This document shows, piece after piece, positions 53,272 to 61,284 of a stretch of 64,000 bases of DNA (the stretch's first letter is position 1; every line of letters begins with the position of its first letter). The notes beneath the pieces were generated by a model. It did not search any database. It worked only from the letters and a program-made list of their open reading frames with translations, and was not told the DNA's origin. Position numbers and translations under genes: made by a program. This DNA is from Bacillota bacterium (lineage in GTDB: Bacteria; Bacillota_I; Bacilli_A; RF39; UBA660). The stretch lies in the NCBI GenBank assembly GCA_015059245.1, contig SVAU01000007.1, positions 62,001 through 126,000 on the forward strand. Direction: 5' to 3'.

Positions 53272-54078
53272 CTATTTTATTTTTTCTAATTCTTTAATTG
53301 ATTTATTTGGAGTTGGAAGATTTTCTAGCATTGTATTGCCTAATTCTTTAATTGTTTGCCTAATAGATGATCCGACTTTGAAATGAGTTTCACTTGCTTG
53401 TTTTTCGCTTTTTTCTTTTTGTCTTTCTAATAGTTCTTCTGTTTGTGTTATTCTAAATAAATTTGCGCTTAGTTCCGAACTGCCCATATGATCTAGTATT
53501 TCTTCTCTATATCTAAGTCCTTTTCTTTTAGCAATATCATCTGCGTTTTCTCCATTATATAGTCCTCTATATCCTGCATTTGTAAATTTATCAAAGTTTT
53601 TAACTCCTTTTGTTACTGCTATTTTATATAGTGCTTTATTGCCATCTTTAGTTTGTTTTCTTTTGTATAGTCTTTTTTCATCCTCTGTAAGTCTTGAATA
53701 CTCTTTTTCTGTTAATTCCATTTTTCTAGTTTGAATTGCAAAATATGTTTGAGCAAGCGCGATACTGTTTATATGTGAGTCTCCGTTTTGAGCTATTAGG
53801 TAACATGCATATCGAGATAATCTATAATCCTTTATTTTTCGTTTACCACCTTTAGCTATATTTATCATTTTGGTGTAGACACCAAAATGATATTTTGAAT
53901 CGTTTCCACTTTTAAGACATGATGTTTGGGCTTTTTTTATTACTCTGTCAAAATATCTCCACTCTTTGTATCCTAATACTTTTTGTAATTCTCTTGCTTC
54001 CCAGAATTCGTTTTCTTCTTCATCGATATGTTTTATATCTTCAAATACTTTTTCTGTATATTGTTCTATTTCTGTCAT
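53272..54078 (-). CDS. dinD: DNA damage-inducible protein D (DinD family)
   Basis: 268 residues. The DinD family pattern is clear: WEARELQKVLGYKEWRYFDRVIKKA, LSRYACYLIAQNGD, YFAIQTRKMEL, MGSSELSANLFRITQTEELL. The family is SOS-linked in E. coli and interferes with RecA, but no LexA box is seen here. AAAGGAG precedes the ATG. It follows the bacteriocin-like genes in the same direction but beyond their terminator. Confidence 0.9.
   Translation of the reverse strand: MTEIEQYTEKVFEDIKHIDEEENEFWEARELQKVLGYKEWRYFDRVIKKAQTSCLKSGNDSKYHFGVYTKMINIAKGGKRKIKDYRLSRYACYLIAQNGDSHINSIALAQTYFAIQTRKMELTEKEYSRLTEDEKRLYKRKQTKDGNKALYKIAVTKGVKNFDKFTNAGYRGLYNGENADDIAKRKGLRYREEILDHMGSSELSANLFRITQTEELLERQKEKSEKQASETHFKVGSSIRQTIKELGNTMLENLPTPNKSIKELEKIK
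53863..53892. repeat. Perfect inverted repeat inside dinD
   Basis: Arms TATCATTTTGGTGT and ACACCAAAATGATA separated by AG, 14 bases each, lie inside the coding region where the family aligns with little conservation (KYHFGVYTKM). Confidence 0.85.
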
Positions 54079-54106
54079 TTGTTATTCTCCTTTATTGATT
54101 CTTTCT

Positions 54107-54134
54107 AAAAAAGAATGTGCAAACGCACATTCTT
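54107..54134 (-). terminator. Terminator after the peptide genes
   Basis: Minus strand GAATGTGC GTTT GCACATTC TTTTTT, just after the second peptide's stop. Confidence 0.85.
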
Positions 54135-54136
54135 CT

Positions 54137-54289
54137 TTAACAACGGATTCCTTTAGTAAGATATCTGAATACTGTACCTAGACTTCTACCTAGATTATAT
54201 AGAGTTTCTATTCCTCTAGATATAGCGTTTAACCATGAAGCATTTATTGATGCTCCACCTGTTACATTAATTAATTCTTCTTTAGTCAT
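54137..54289 (-). CDS. Double-glycine leader peptide, probable bacteriocin subunit 2
   Basis: 50 residues, read by hand. Leader MTKEELINVTGG ends in Gly-Gly, the cleavage site of C39 peptidases, leaving a 38-residue product that begins ASINASWLNAISRG. The mature peptide holds GRSLG, a GxxxG motif, and one C-terminal Cys (GIRC). Its ATG is 8 bases after the stop of the other peptide. GTGAATCT precedes it, so coupling is likely. Probably the partner of a two-peptide (class IIb) bacteriocin. Confidence 0.75.
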   Translation of the reverse strand: MTKEELINVTGGASINASWLNAISRGIETLYNLGRSLGTVFRYLTKGIRC

Positions 54290-54297
54290 AGATTCAC

Positions 54298-54450
54298 CTA
54301 CTTACTAGCCTTACATGTTAGAGGTCTTAGTAGACCATTTACAAAACCTATTATAAATGTTGCTACTCCTCCTAGTAATATCCATTTGGCTCCAGTTAAT
54401 TTAATTGCACCTCCGTTGATACTAGATAATTCTTCATTAGTTAAATTCAT
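54298..54450 (-). CDS. Double-glycine leader peptide, probable bacteriocin subunit 1
   Basis: 50 residues, read by hand. Leader MNLTNEELSSINGG, with the ..EL..I.GG pattern of class II bacteriocins, leaves a 36-residue peptide beginning AIKLTGAKWILLGGVATFII. It is hydrophobic and helical, with GFVNG (GxxxG) and a single Cys near the end. AGGGGGAATAACA precedes the ATG. It is 23 bases downstream of the C39 ABC transporter gene. Confidence 0.8.
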   Translation of the reverse strand: MNLTNEELSSINGGAIKLTGAKWILLGGVATFIIGFVNGLLRPLTCKASK

Positions 54451-54473
54451 TGTTATTCCCCCTTTACTAATTA

Positions 54474-56528
54474 TTATCTATTATTCTTTGCATAGTTATT
54501 TTGATATGAATTAGTTATGTTTATTGTATTTTTAAATATATTAGTATTTGTATGAGTTATATATATAATAGTAGTCTTTGATAGATGTCTGTCTAGATTA
54601 CCTAATATATATTTTTCAGTAGATTTATCTACTTCTGATAGAGATTCATCTAATATTAGAATTTTTGGATTCTGTACTAGGGATCTAGCTAAGATGATAC
54701 GTTGTCTTTCTCCACCACTTAAATTAAACGCATCATCGTATAGATAAGAATCTAATCTTAGAGATTTCTTAGAAATAAGTTCATCTACTTTAGTTATCTT
54801 CAATATATGATTTAATTTACTTTTAGAGATATGTTTACCTAGTACTATATTGTTATATATAGTATCAGTAAATAATTTATCTTCTTGAGATACATATAAT
54901 ATATTAGATCTTAATGTATTAAGAGAATAATCTTTTATATTTATATTTCCTATAGTAATAGTACCTTTATAATCATTAATATTATGATTTAACATCTTAA
55001 ATAATGTAGATTTACCACTACCTGTAGATCCTTTTATAGTATAGTGATTATTTAATTTAAGATTTAAAGATAAATTATCTATTACTTTATGATAATCATC
55101 ATAGGAATAAGATATATTATTAAATGATATATCTCCGTTAGTAAAAGATTCTTTAGTAGAGAGTTTTTCTTCTGATAGAGAGAGAAAATCTTGTACTTTC
55201 ATATAACTTAATTTAATTTCATTATAGTTAGGTATTATTCTTATAATATCTTTTATTGGTTCTAGAAAATAAGATATTAAACTATTAAAAGTAATTAATG
55301 ATATAAGAGATAATTTATCTAATCTAGTTAGATAAATGCCATAAGAACTAATAATTAATAATCCTATATCATTAATACTAGAATATATAGTGTTTAATAT
55401 ATTATAAAAATTATTAAAATTATATGTACTATAAATATAAGTAGAATACTTAGATACTAAGTGATTAGTATGTTTCTTAGTTATATTAAGATTCTTAATA
55501 GTTTCTAAAGATGATATTGTTTCTCCTAAAGTACTATTAAATTCTGTTTCATTATCAATGTTATTATTAATCTTTCTATTTAATATAGGTGAAGATATAA
55601 TACCTATTACTATATATAATAGTGAGATTATGCAAAGAATAAAAAATAATCTACTATTAATAACATATAGGAAGATACTAGAACATAATAAGAGAGATAT
55701 ATCTAAAATAATATTAATTAATACTTCACTAAATAATTCTTTTATTTTATTTAGGTCTTGTACCCGTGTAATTATTTCTCCTGGTGTTCTAGATTTAATA
55801 ACATTCAAAGGGAGATTTATTATATGAGATATAAACTTAGGTATAATAGATAAGTCTATATTAAGAGATAGATTTATAGTTATATTATTTCTTATATGAT
55901 TTATATATAATTTAAATATATTTATTATTAAGAATATAAGAGATATTAGTATATAGTTGTTACTAGATATAGATATTTTATAATGGTAACTTATTATTAT
56001 TGAAAGTATTATTATTAATATATTTGTTAAAAGGATTTGATATATATATGAATTATTATAATGAATAACGTTTGATATTAAGTCTTTTATATTATTTTTT
56101 ATTTTATATAGAGGTATAGTTTTGTATGGTTGAAATAATAATATTATGTTTGTCCATTCTTTTAGGAATAAATCTATTTCTTTTTTTATGTATCCTTTAG
56201 ATGGATCCATTACGTATATATATTTATTAGTTATTTTATATATTACTATGAAATGATTTATTCCTTTATCTGTTATAGTATGAGCTATACATGGTAGTTT
56301 AATATCTTTGTTATGGATATTGTCTATTTTTTTACCTATTCCATTTAGGCCATACTTTTTAGCTGTTTTTAAGAGGTTGTATGCAGTTGTTCCATTATTA
56401 TTGGTCTTTGTATCTAGTCTTAGTATTTCTAATGGTATATAGCCTTTATAATACTTTATAATTGATTCTAAACAACATATTCCACAGTCTTTTATATCTT
56501 GTTGTTTTACTATAAATTTCTTTTTCAT
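54474..56528 (-). CDS. Peptidase-containing ABC transporter (C39), bacteriocin maturation/export
   Basis: 684 residues. The N-terminal C39 peptidase (1-135) has QQDIKDCGICC with Cys15, His92 (GINHFIV) and Asp108 (MDPSKG). Then come six membrane helices (about 160-430) and the ABC domain: Walker A GSTGSGKST (500-508), signature NLSGGERQR and Walker B KILILDES. Such proteins cut GG leaders while exporting the peptide. ATG 56528 is chosen from GAAGGGAG. The two GG-leader peptides directly downstream are the likely cargo. No separate immunity gene is recognised. Confidence 0.92.
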   Translation of the reverse strand: MKKKFIVKQQDIKDCGICCLESIIKYYKGYIPLEILRLDTKTNNNGTTAYNLLKTAKKYGLNGIGKKIDNIHNKDIKLPCIAHTITDKGINHFIVIYKITNKYIYVMDPSKGYIKKEIDLFLKEWTNIILLFQPYKTIPLYKIKNNIKDLISNVIHYNNSYIYQILLTNILIIILSIIISYHYKISISSNNYILISLIFLIINIFKLYINHIRNNITINLSLNIDLSIIPKFISHIINLPLNVIKSRTPGEIITRVQDLNKIKELFSEVLINIILDISLLLCSSIFLYVINSRLFFILCIISLLYIVIGIISSPILNRKINNNIDNETEFNSTLGETISSLETIKNLNITKKHTNHLVSKYSTYIYSTYNFNNFYNILNTIYSSINDIGLLIISSYGIYLTRLDKLSLISLITFNSLISYFLEPIKDIIRIIPNYNEIKLSYMKVQDFLSLSEEKLSTKESFTNGDISFNNISYSYDDYHKVIDNLSLNLKLNNHYTIKGSTGSGKSTLFKMLNHNINDYKGTITIGNINIKDYSLNTLRSNILYVSQEDKLFTDTIYNNIVLGKHISKSKLNHILKITKVDELISKKSLRLDSYLYDDAFNLSGGERQRIILARSLVQNPKILILDESLSEVDKSTEKYILGNLDRHLSKTTIIYITHTNTNIFKNTINITNSYQNNYAKNNR

Positions 56529-56611
56529 AATTACTCCCTTCACTTTATATATTCTCCATGAAGGTAGTGATTTCCTTTTTTTTCTGAAAAGTTTTTTAAA
56601 TTTTTTTTAAA

Positions 56612-56640
56612 AATTAAAAAAGACTAAATAATTAGTCTTC
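56612..56640 (-). terminator. Terminator after the small membrane protein gene
   Basis: Minus strand GAAGACTAA TTAT TTAGTCTTTTTT, overlapping the stop at 56632, and it separates this gene from the C39 transporter gene. Confidence 0.85.
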
Positions 56641-57072
56641 GTATGTATCTGGATCTTCAGTTGGTATATTACAGTTGCCTGTATCTAGTAAACAATTAGA
56701 ACAAGCAGTAAATCCTGAGTCATCATATTCTAATAATGTATCAAAAGCAAAATCTAATGCTGTAGGTAGTACAAATATTATTAAACCTGCTATTAGTTTT
56801 TTTACTATTAAACTAAAACTTGCTTTTAAGTCATCTGCTTTACCTGATGTAACTGTTTTAAATACTGATACTATAGCAGTACCTATTATTATTAATGGAA
56901 CTACTATTTTTATTATATTAATACACATTCCTAATATTTTAAATGTTCTTAGTACTCCACCATACTCACAAAATCTTAACTCTGAAGATGTCTTGGCTGC
57001 CATTACTATATGTGGTGCTATTGTAAGTATAGATAGCGCTAATACTAATATTATTATATGTTTCTTTTTCAT
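56632..57072 (-). CDS. Small membrane protein, pilin-like/TrbC-VirB2 pattern
   Basis: 146 residues from ATG 57072 (AGGTG 6 bases upstream). A signal-like N-terminus (LVLALSILTIAPHIVMAA), then two membrane helices (about 45-66 and 88-108) and a Cys-rich acidic tail (FTACSNCLLDTGNC). The pattern of signal peptide plus two helices resembles the TrbC/VirB2 family, but no conjugation genes are nearby, so the call is weak. Divergent from spoIIIAH. Confidence 0.55.
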   Translation of the reverse strand: MKKKHIIILVLALSILTIAPHIVMAAKTSSELRFCEYGGVLRTFKILGMCINIIKIVVPLIIIGTAIVSVFKTVTSGKADDLKASFSLIVKKLIAGLIIFVLPTALDFAFDTLLEYDDSGFTACSNCLLDTGNCNIPTEDPDTYED

Positions 57073-57176
57073 TGTTATCACCTATTAATATAATAATATA
57101 ATTTTTAAGATTAGTAAAACAAAATAGTATATTTTACTATGTAAAGTAATAATATTTATTATATGGAGGAATATAA

Positions 57177-57665
57177 ATGATTAATAAACAAAGTATTTGG
57201 TTTACCTTTTTATTTAGTATTATTTTAGTACTTAGTATTTTTTATATTACGATGGATACTGAAAAGTTAGATGAACTTATATTAGATGTAGATACTAATG
57301 ATACTACTTTAGTAGTTAATGAGAGTACGGAATTAGTTGCTTTAAGAGTACAAGATGATGAAGAAACATTAGATACTATTAATGAATTACAAAATATATT
57401 ATTAGATGAAACTAGTGATTTATCTGCTAAGAATGATGCTTATGATCAATTATTAAGTATTAATAGTAATAAAAGGATTGAGTCTAGTTTAGAAAAGATT
57501 ATTAAAGATGAGTTTAAATTAGATAGTTTTGTTAAGTTAAAGAATAATAATGTTACTGTATTTATTGATAGTAGTGATCATGATTATAAGTTGGCTAATG
57601 ATATTATTAGAAGATTATCTAAGGAGTTTAACGAAGATAGATATATTACTGTTAAATTTGGTTAA
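57177..57665 (+). CDS. spoIIIAH: Stage III sporulation protein AH-like
   Basis: 162 residues. MINKQSIWFTFLFSIILVLSIFY gives the NKQ..W signature and membrane helix of SpoIIIAH; the C-terminal half (SSLEKIIKDEFKLDSFVKLKNNNVTVFIDSS) is a YscJ/FliF-like ring-building domain. SpoIIIAH forms a ring with SpoIIQ between mother cell and forespore. The acidic middle is shorter than in Bacillus. The other spoIIIA genes are not in this window. TGGAGG precedes the ATG. Confidence 0.85.
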   Translation: MINKQSIWFTFLFSIILVLSIFYITMDTEKLDELILDVDTNDTTLVVNESTELVALRVQDDEETLDTINELQNILLDETSDLSAKNDAYDQLLSINSNKRIESSLEKIIKDEFKLDSFVKLKNNNVTVFIDSSDHDYKLANDIIRRLSKEFNEDRYITVKFG

Positions 57666-57707
57666 CAAATAAAATTACTTTTTCATAAATTATAATGGGA
57701 GATATTT

Positions 57708-57911
57708 ATGGAAAGTATTTTAACTAAGAGAGAAAAAGAAATTTTTGATTTATTAATATATAATTATTCTATTTTAGAAATATCTAAAATGCTTGGTATT
57801 AGTGATAAGACTGTAAGAAATCATATATCTAATGTTATACAAAAGTTAGATGTTAATGATAGGTGCCAAGCTATTATATTTTTACTAAAGATTAATGAAC
57901 TTTGTTTGTAA
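57708..57911 (+). CDS. gerE: GerE-like LuxR-type transcription regulator
   Basis: 67 residues, just the LuxR/GerE HTH: LTKREKEIFDLLIYNYSILEISKMLGISDKTVRNHISNVIQKLDV. Stand-alone HTH proteins of this size are GerE, the last mother-cell regulator in Bacillus (74 residues). Located between spoIIIAH and gerM, so sporulation control is likely. GGGAGAT precedes the ATG. Confidence 0.85.
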   Translation: MESILTKREKEIFDLLIYNYSILEISKMLGISDKTVRNHISNVIQKLDVNDRCQAIIFLLKINELCL

Positions 57912-57929
57912 TTCTTTTGGAGGGGTACT

Positions 57930-58841
57930 ATGATAAAAATGTTTACTTTTAGAAAGATAGTTATTGCTTCTTTACTTCTTTTAGTTGCTTTGATTTTATA
58001 TAGTTTTCCTAAAGAGTTAGAACAAGATGTTATTAGTAGTAATTATGATAATATTAATATTTATTTAATTGATAGTAATAATTATGTTGCTATGACTAGT
58101 ATTATTTCTAAGAATGATGATTTTGATTATAAAGTTAGAACTATTATAGAAGGTTTAACTATTGGTAGTAGTAATATTCCTAAGGGATTTAGTTCTATTA
58201 TACCTAGAGATACTAAGTTATTAGATTATTCTATTGATAAGGGTTTACTTAAGATTAATTTTAGTAAACATATACTTAATGTTAGTGTAGATGATGAAGA
58301 TAGAATGATACAAAGTATTGTTTATTCTCTTACTAGTTTAGAACAAGTAGATAAAGTTATGATATTTGTTGAGGGTACTATTCTTGATAAGTTACCTAAT
58401 TCTCATAGGAGATTGGATTTATATTTAGATAGAAGTTATGGTATTAATAAAGTTGTAGATATAGATAAGTTATCTGGTAGTAGTTGTGTTACTGTATATT
58501 ATCTTGGAGATAATAATTCTTATGTGCCTATTAGTTATATTACTAATGATGATACTGATAAGATTGAAATTATTGTAAATAGTTTAAAGAGTAATAGAAT
58601 TAATAGTAGTAATTTATCTAGTCATCTTGATTATCAGGTTGAACTTATGAATTATGAAAGAATTGATGATGAATTTTTTCTTAATTTTAGTGATTCTTTA
58701 TTAAGTAGTATATATGATGGTAAGTTAAAAGAAGAAGTTAAGTATGCTCTATCCTATTCTATTTTTGATACTTATAATGTAGAAAATGTTACTTTCTTAA
58801 TAAATTCTAATAAAATAGATGAATTAAGACTTGCAAATTAA
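57930..58841 (+). CDS. gerM: GerM-domain protein, spore-related
   Basis: 303 residues. One N-terminal membrane helix, then two GerMN-like domains (NINIYLIDSNNYVAMTS...IPRDTKLLDYSIDKGLLKINFSKH, and SCVTVYYLGDNNSYVPISYI...). The tandem arrangement matches GerM, which stabilises the SpoIIIA-IIQ complex. It follows gerE by 18 bases. GGAGGGG precedes the ATG. Confidence 0.88.
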   Translation: MIKMFTFRKIVIASLLLLVALILYSFPKELEQDVISSNYDNINIYLIDSNNYVAMTSIISKNDDFDYKVRTIIEGLTIGSSNIPKGFSSIIPRDTKLLDYSIDKGLLKINFSKHILNVSVDDEDRMIQSIVYSLTSLEQVDKVMIFVEGTILDKLPNSHRRLDLYLDRSYGINKVVDIDKLSGSSCVTVYYLGDNNSYVPISYITNDDTDKIEIIVNSLKSNRINSSNLSSHLDYQVELMNYERIDDEFFLNFSDSLLSSIYDGKLKEEVKYALSYSIFDTYNVENVTFLINSNKIDELRLAN

Positions 58842-58859
58842 ATTATTTTAGTATATAAT
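58831..58859 (+). promoter_or_regulatory. Promoter of tRNA-Arg
   Basis: TTGCAA (inside the last codons of gerM), 17-base spacer, TATAAT; start about 58866. Confidence 0.75.
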
Positions 58860-58880
58860 TAGTTTATTCGTTGAGTTCAT

Positions 58881-58957
58881 GTCCTCGTAGCTCAGCTGGA
58901 TAGAGCATACGCCTTCTAAGCGTACGGTCATAGGTTCGAATCCTATCGGGGACACCA
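58881..58957 (+). tRNA. tRNA-Arg (TCT)
   Basis: Acceptor arms GTCCTCG and CGGGGAC (one T-G), D arm GCTCAGCTGGATAGAGC, anticodon loop CTTCTAA with anticodon TCT inside the TACGC/GCGTA stem, and T arm TAGGTTCGAATCCTA. The CCA end is encoded (58955-58957). Confidence 0.97.
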
Positions 58958-58968
58958 CTTGAATAATA

Positions 58969-58993
58969 ACTACTCTATTGAGTAGTTTTTTTC
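58969..58993 (+). terminator. Terminator of tRNA-Arg
   Basis: ACTACTC TATT GAGTAGT TTTTTT, 11 bases after the tRNA. Confidence 0.85.
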
Positions 58994-59008
58994 TTGCTAT
59001 TTTTTAAT

Positions 59009-59034
59009 AAAAAAAGGAAGTTTGTACTTCCTTA
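59009..59034 (-). terminator. Terminator of the ClpX-like gene
   Basis: Minus strand AAGGAAGT ACAA ACTTCCTTTTTTT, overlapping the stop at 59032. Confidence 0.8.
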
Positions 59035-60615
59035 TTTTAATGTTATATTTTGGGGATCTACTACTAATTCTGGAGTAAGTATTAGTTGTTTTACTTTTCC
59101 TTCGTTAGCTAGTATTTGATATTCAGCTTCTGATAAAGTTGTTAAGATTATATTATTTAAATCTCTCATACTCTTTTCTTCTTTTGATAGTTTTTCTAAG
59201 ACTGCTTCGATGTAATCATCTAGAATAACTAGTTGTACTCCGAATTGTTCTTCGTATCTTCTTTTTTTAGATAATAGAATACTTAGTTTGGATTCTAACA
59301 TTACTCTTCTTTGATCTTCTTTAGTTAATGGTTTGTATGCAAATACATGTGGTATTCTAGTTACTAGTTCTTTGCTGTAGTATTCGCCTTCTGTTATTTT
59401 TGATGGAGTGAATACTAATTCTTCTTCTACCCTTGTTGTTCCGAATCCTAATGGATTCTTTTTCTTTTCGAATAATTCTTGGAAGGCTCCACCAAACATT
59501 TTGTTTAGCATTCTTGTATTGAATGTATAGTCTCCTGATGGTTTATCTATCATGAAGTTATCGCCTTCTATGAATTTTAATAATATTTGTTTTACTGATT
59601 GTTTTATATCTAATTCATCTTTTCCTATCTTATCGAATTCATCTAGGAATATGAATGCTTTTTGGGCTTTTTCTAAATCATATCCGCTTGCTACTATAAG
59701 TGCATATAGGTAATCTTCTAGTGAAGGGCCTTTGATACCTTGTGGAACTAAATTTGCGGTATTTAGTTGTACAAATGGTAATCCTAGGTATTCGGATGCT
59801 GCTCTAGCTGTTTCTGTTTTACCTGTACCTGTTGGTCCTACTATAAGGATTGATTCTGTACCATATTCTGGTGTAGATCTATAATTCATTATTAGTTGAG
59901 TAGCAATACGTCTTAATTCTTCATCATGACCAAATACTCTTTCTTTTAAGTATCGTTCTAATCCTACTACTGATATTGTTTTAGTATCAGTTGAATCTGT
60001 AGTAGATGCTACTGTTACTGATTGTTTTTTAGGATCTGATACTTTTTTATTTAAACCTATTTCTGTTACATGACCATTATTTACTGTAACAGATGTTACT
60101 GAATCTTTCTTTTCTTGATCTCTAAATTGTTTTATTAAACGACGATATCTCTCTAATTTTTCTCTTGCTTCTTGAATACTTGGACAATTCATTAATTCAT
60201 CTAGGGCATCACAGTTTAGTGTTACTGCTGGCATATCTTTTTGTCTTTCGTATGTTTCTTTGCCATTTGATTTAACAAATTCTTTGTAGTTAACTTTTCT
60301 TTTTATTAATTTACCATCTTTTACTTCGATAGTTAAGATATAATCACTTTCTTCTGATAGATAGAATTCTGTTATAAAATCTATATCGTCATATTCATAT
60401 AGTTCTTTTAATGCTTCTATAGACATGATACTATCTACTAGTTCTTCATTTTGTAAAGATTCAACATTGAATGCTGTTTTATGGACAGTTTCATTATAGA
60501 AGTTTTCTCCTACACTATATCCTTCTACTGTACCTATTGGTGTAAGGACATACATAGTATCATTTATTTTAATTACTTTGTATCTTATACCTATTTCTGT
60601 TAATGTTTCTGCCAT
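59032..60615 (-). CDS. ClpX-like AAA+ ATPase with a different N-terminal domain
   Basis: 527 residues. The C-terminal 300 residues match ClpX: GPTGTGKT (260-267), FIFLDEFDKIG (321-331), KMFGGAFQEL (372-381), LVTRIPHVF and the sensor-2-like MRDLNNII. An LGFGTT at 389-394 stands where ClpX has its ClpP-docking IGF loop. The N-terminal 200 residues have no zinc finger; they form an unknown beta-rich region and a coiled coil. It may be a protein unfoldase with special substrates. ATG 60615 is chosen from AAGGGGTG. Confidence 0.85.
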   Translation of the reverse strand: MAETLTEIGIRYKVIKINDTMYVLTPIGTVEGYSVGENFYNETVHKTAFNVESLQNEELVDSIMSIEALKELYEYDDIDFITEFYLSEESDYILTIEVKDGKLIKRKVNYKEFVKSNGKETYERQKDMPAVTLNCDALDELMNCPSIQEAREKLERYRRLIKQFRDQEKKDSVTSVTVNNGHVTEIGLNKKVSDPKKQSVTVASTTDSTDTKTISVVGLERYLKERVFGHDEELRRIATQLIMNYRSTPEYGTESILIVGPTGTGKTETARAASEYLGLPFVQLNTANLVPQGIKGPSLEDYLYALIVASGYDLEKAQKAFIFLDEFDKIGKDELDIKQSVKQILLKFIEGDNFMIDKPSGDYTFNTRMLNKMFGGAFQELFEKKKNPLGFGTTRVEEELVFTPSKITEGEYYSKELVTRIPHVFAYKPLTKEDQRRVMLESKLSILLSKKRRYEEQFGVQLVILDDYIEAVLEKLSKEEKSMRDLNNIILTTLSEAEYQILANEGKVKQLILTPELVVDPQNITLK

Positions 60616-60662
60616 ATAGAACACCCCTTGTTGTCGTGCTATTTATTATACTTTAGGTACAT

Positions 60663-60688
60663 AAAAAAAGCAAACAATATTGTTTGCT
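60663..60688 (-). terminator. Terminator of frr
   Basis: Minus strand GCAAACA ATA TTGTTTGC TTTTTTT, overlapping the frr stop. Confidence 0.8.
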
Positions 60689-61226
60689 ATACTTTCATAA
60701 GTTCTTCTTCTTTTTCTTTATATTTTTCATCAACTTTTTTATTGTAATCGTTGATTAATTGTTGAACTTCTTCTAACATTCTTTTTTCGTCGTCTTCAGT
60801 AATTTCTTCATTCTTTTTAATATCATCATTAGCTTCTTGACGTACTTTTCTTAATGCTACTTTTGTATCTTCAGCTATTTGTTTTGCTTGTTTAACGTAG
60901 TCTCTTCTTCTTTCTTCAGTTAATTGAGGAACAGTTAGAATAACACATTCTCCGTTATCAGTAGGATTGATTCCTAAGTTAGCTTCTTGAATAGCTTTTA
61001 CTATGTCTTTAATGCATCCTCTATCGAATGGTTTGATCATTAATGTTCTTGCTTCTGGAACTGTCATGTTAGCAAGTGATTGGATTGGTGTTGGTGTACC
61101 ATAGTAGTCTACCATAATACCATTTACCATAGCTGGGTTGGCACGTCCAGCTCTAATTGTATTTAATCTTGAATCCATTGTTTCAAGTGCTGCCATCATA
61201 TTAAATTCGACTTCTGCGTCTATCAT
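60687..61226 (-). CDS. frr: Ribosome recycling factor
   Basis: 179 residues. MAALETMDSRLNTIRAGRANPAMVNGIMVDYYGTPTPI, and the tail VRQEANDDIKK with KDVDEKYKEKEEEL-like helices, are typical RRF. It splits post-termination ribosomes with EF-G. In most Firmicutes pyrH lies between tsf and frr; here a thioredoxin-fold gene does. It has its own promoter and terminator. Confidence 0.96.
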   Translation of the reverse strand: MIDAEVEFNMMAALETMDSRLNTIRAGRANPAMVNGIMVDYYGTPTPIQSLANMTVPEARTLMIKPFDRGCIKDIVKAIQEANLGINPTDNGECVILTVPQLTEERRRDYVKQAKQIAEDTKVALRKVRQEANDDIKKNEEITEDDEKRMLEEVQQLINDYNKKVDEKYKEKEEELMKV

Positions 61227-61255
61227 CGTTTGTTTCTCTCCTTTTTGCTGATTTA

Positions 61256-61284
61256 ATTATATAGTATTTTTTCTATTTATTCAA
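61256..61284 (-). promoter_or_regulatory. Promoter of frr
   Basis: Minus strand TTGAAT, 17-base spacer, TATAAT; it overlaps the end of the thioredoxin-fold gene. Confidence 0.75.

Noticed and set aside
53272..54078. dinD as the bacteriocin immunity gene
   Set aside because: It is a cytoplasmic DinD-family protein behind the peptide operon's terminator.
56632..57072. Conjugation pilin locus
   Set aside because: The protein pattern fits weakly, but no other type IV secretion gene is present.
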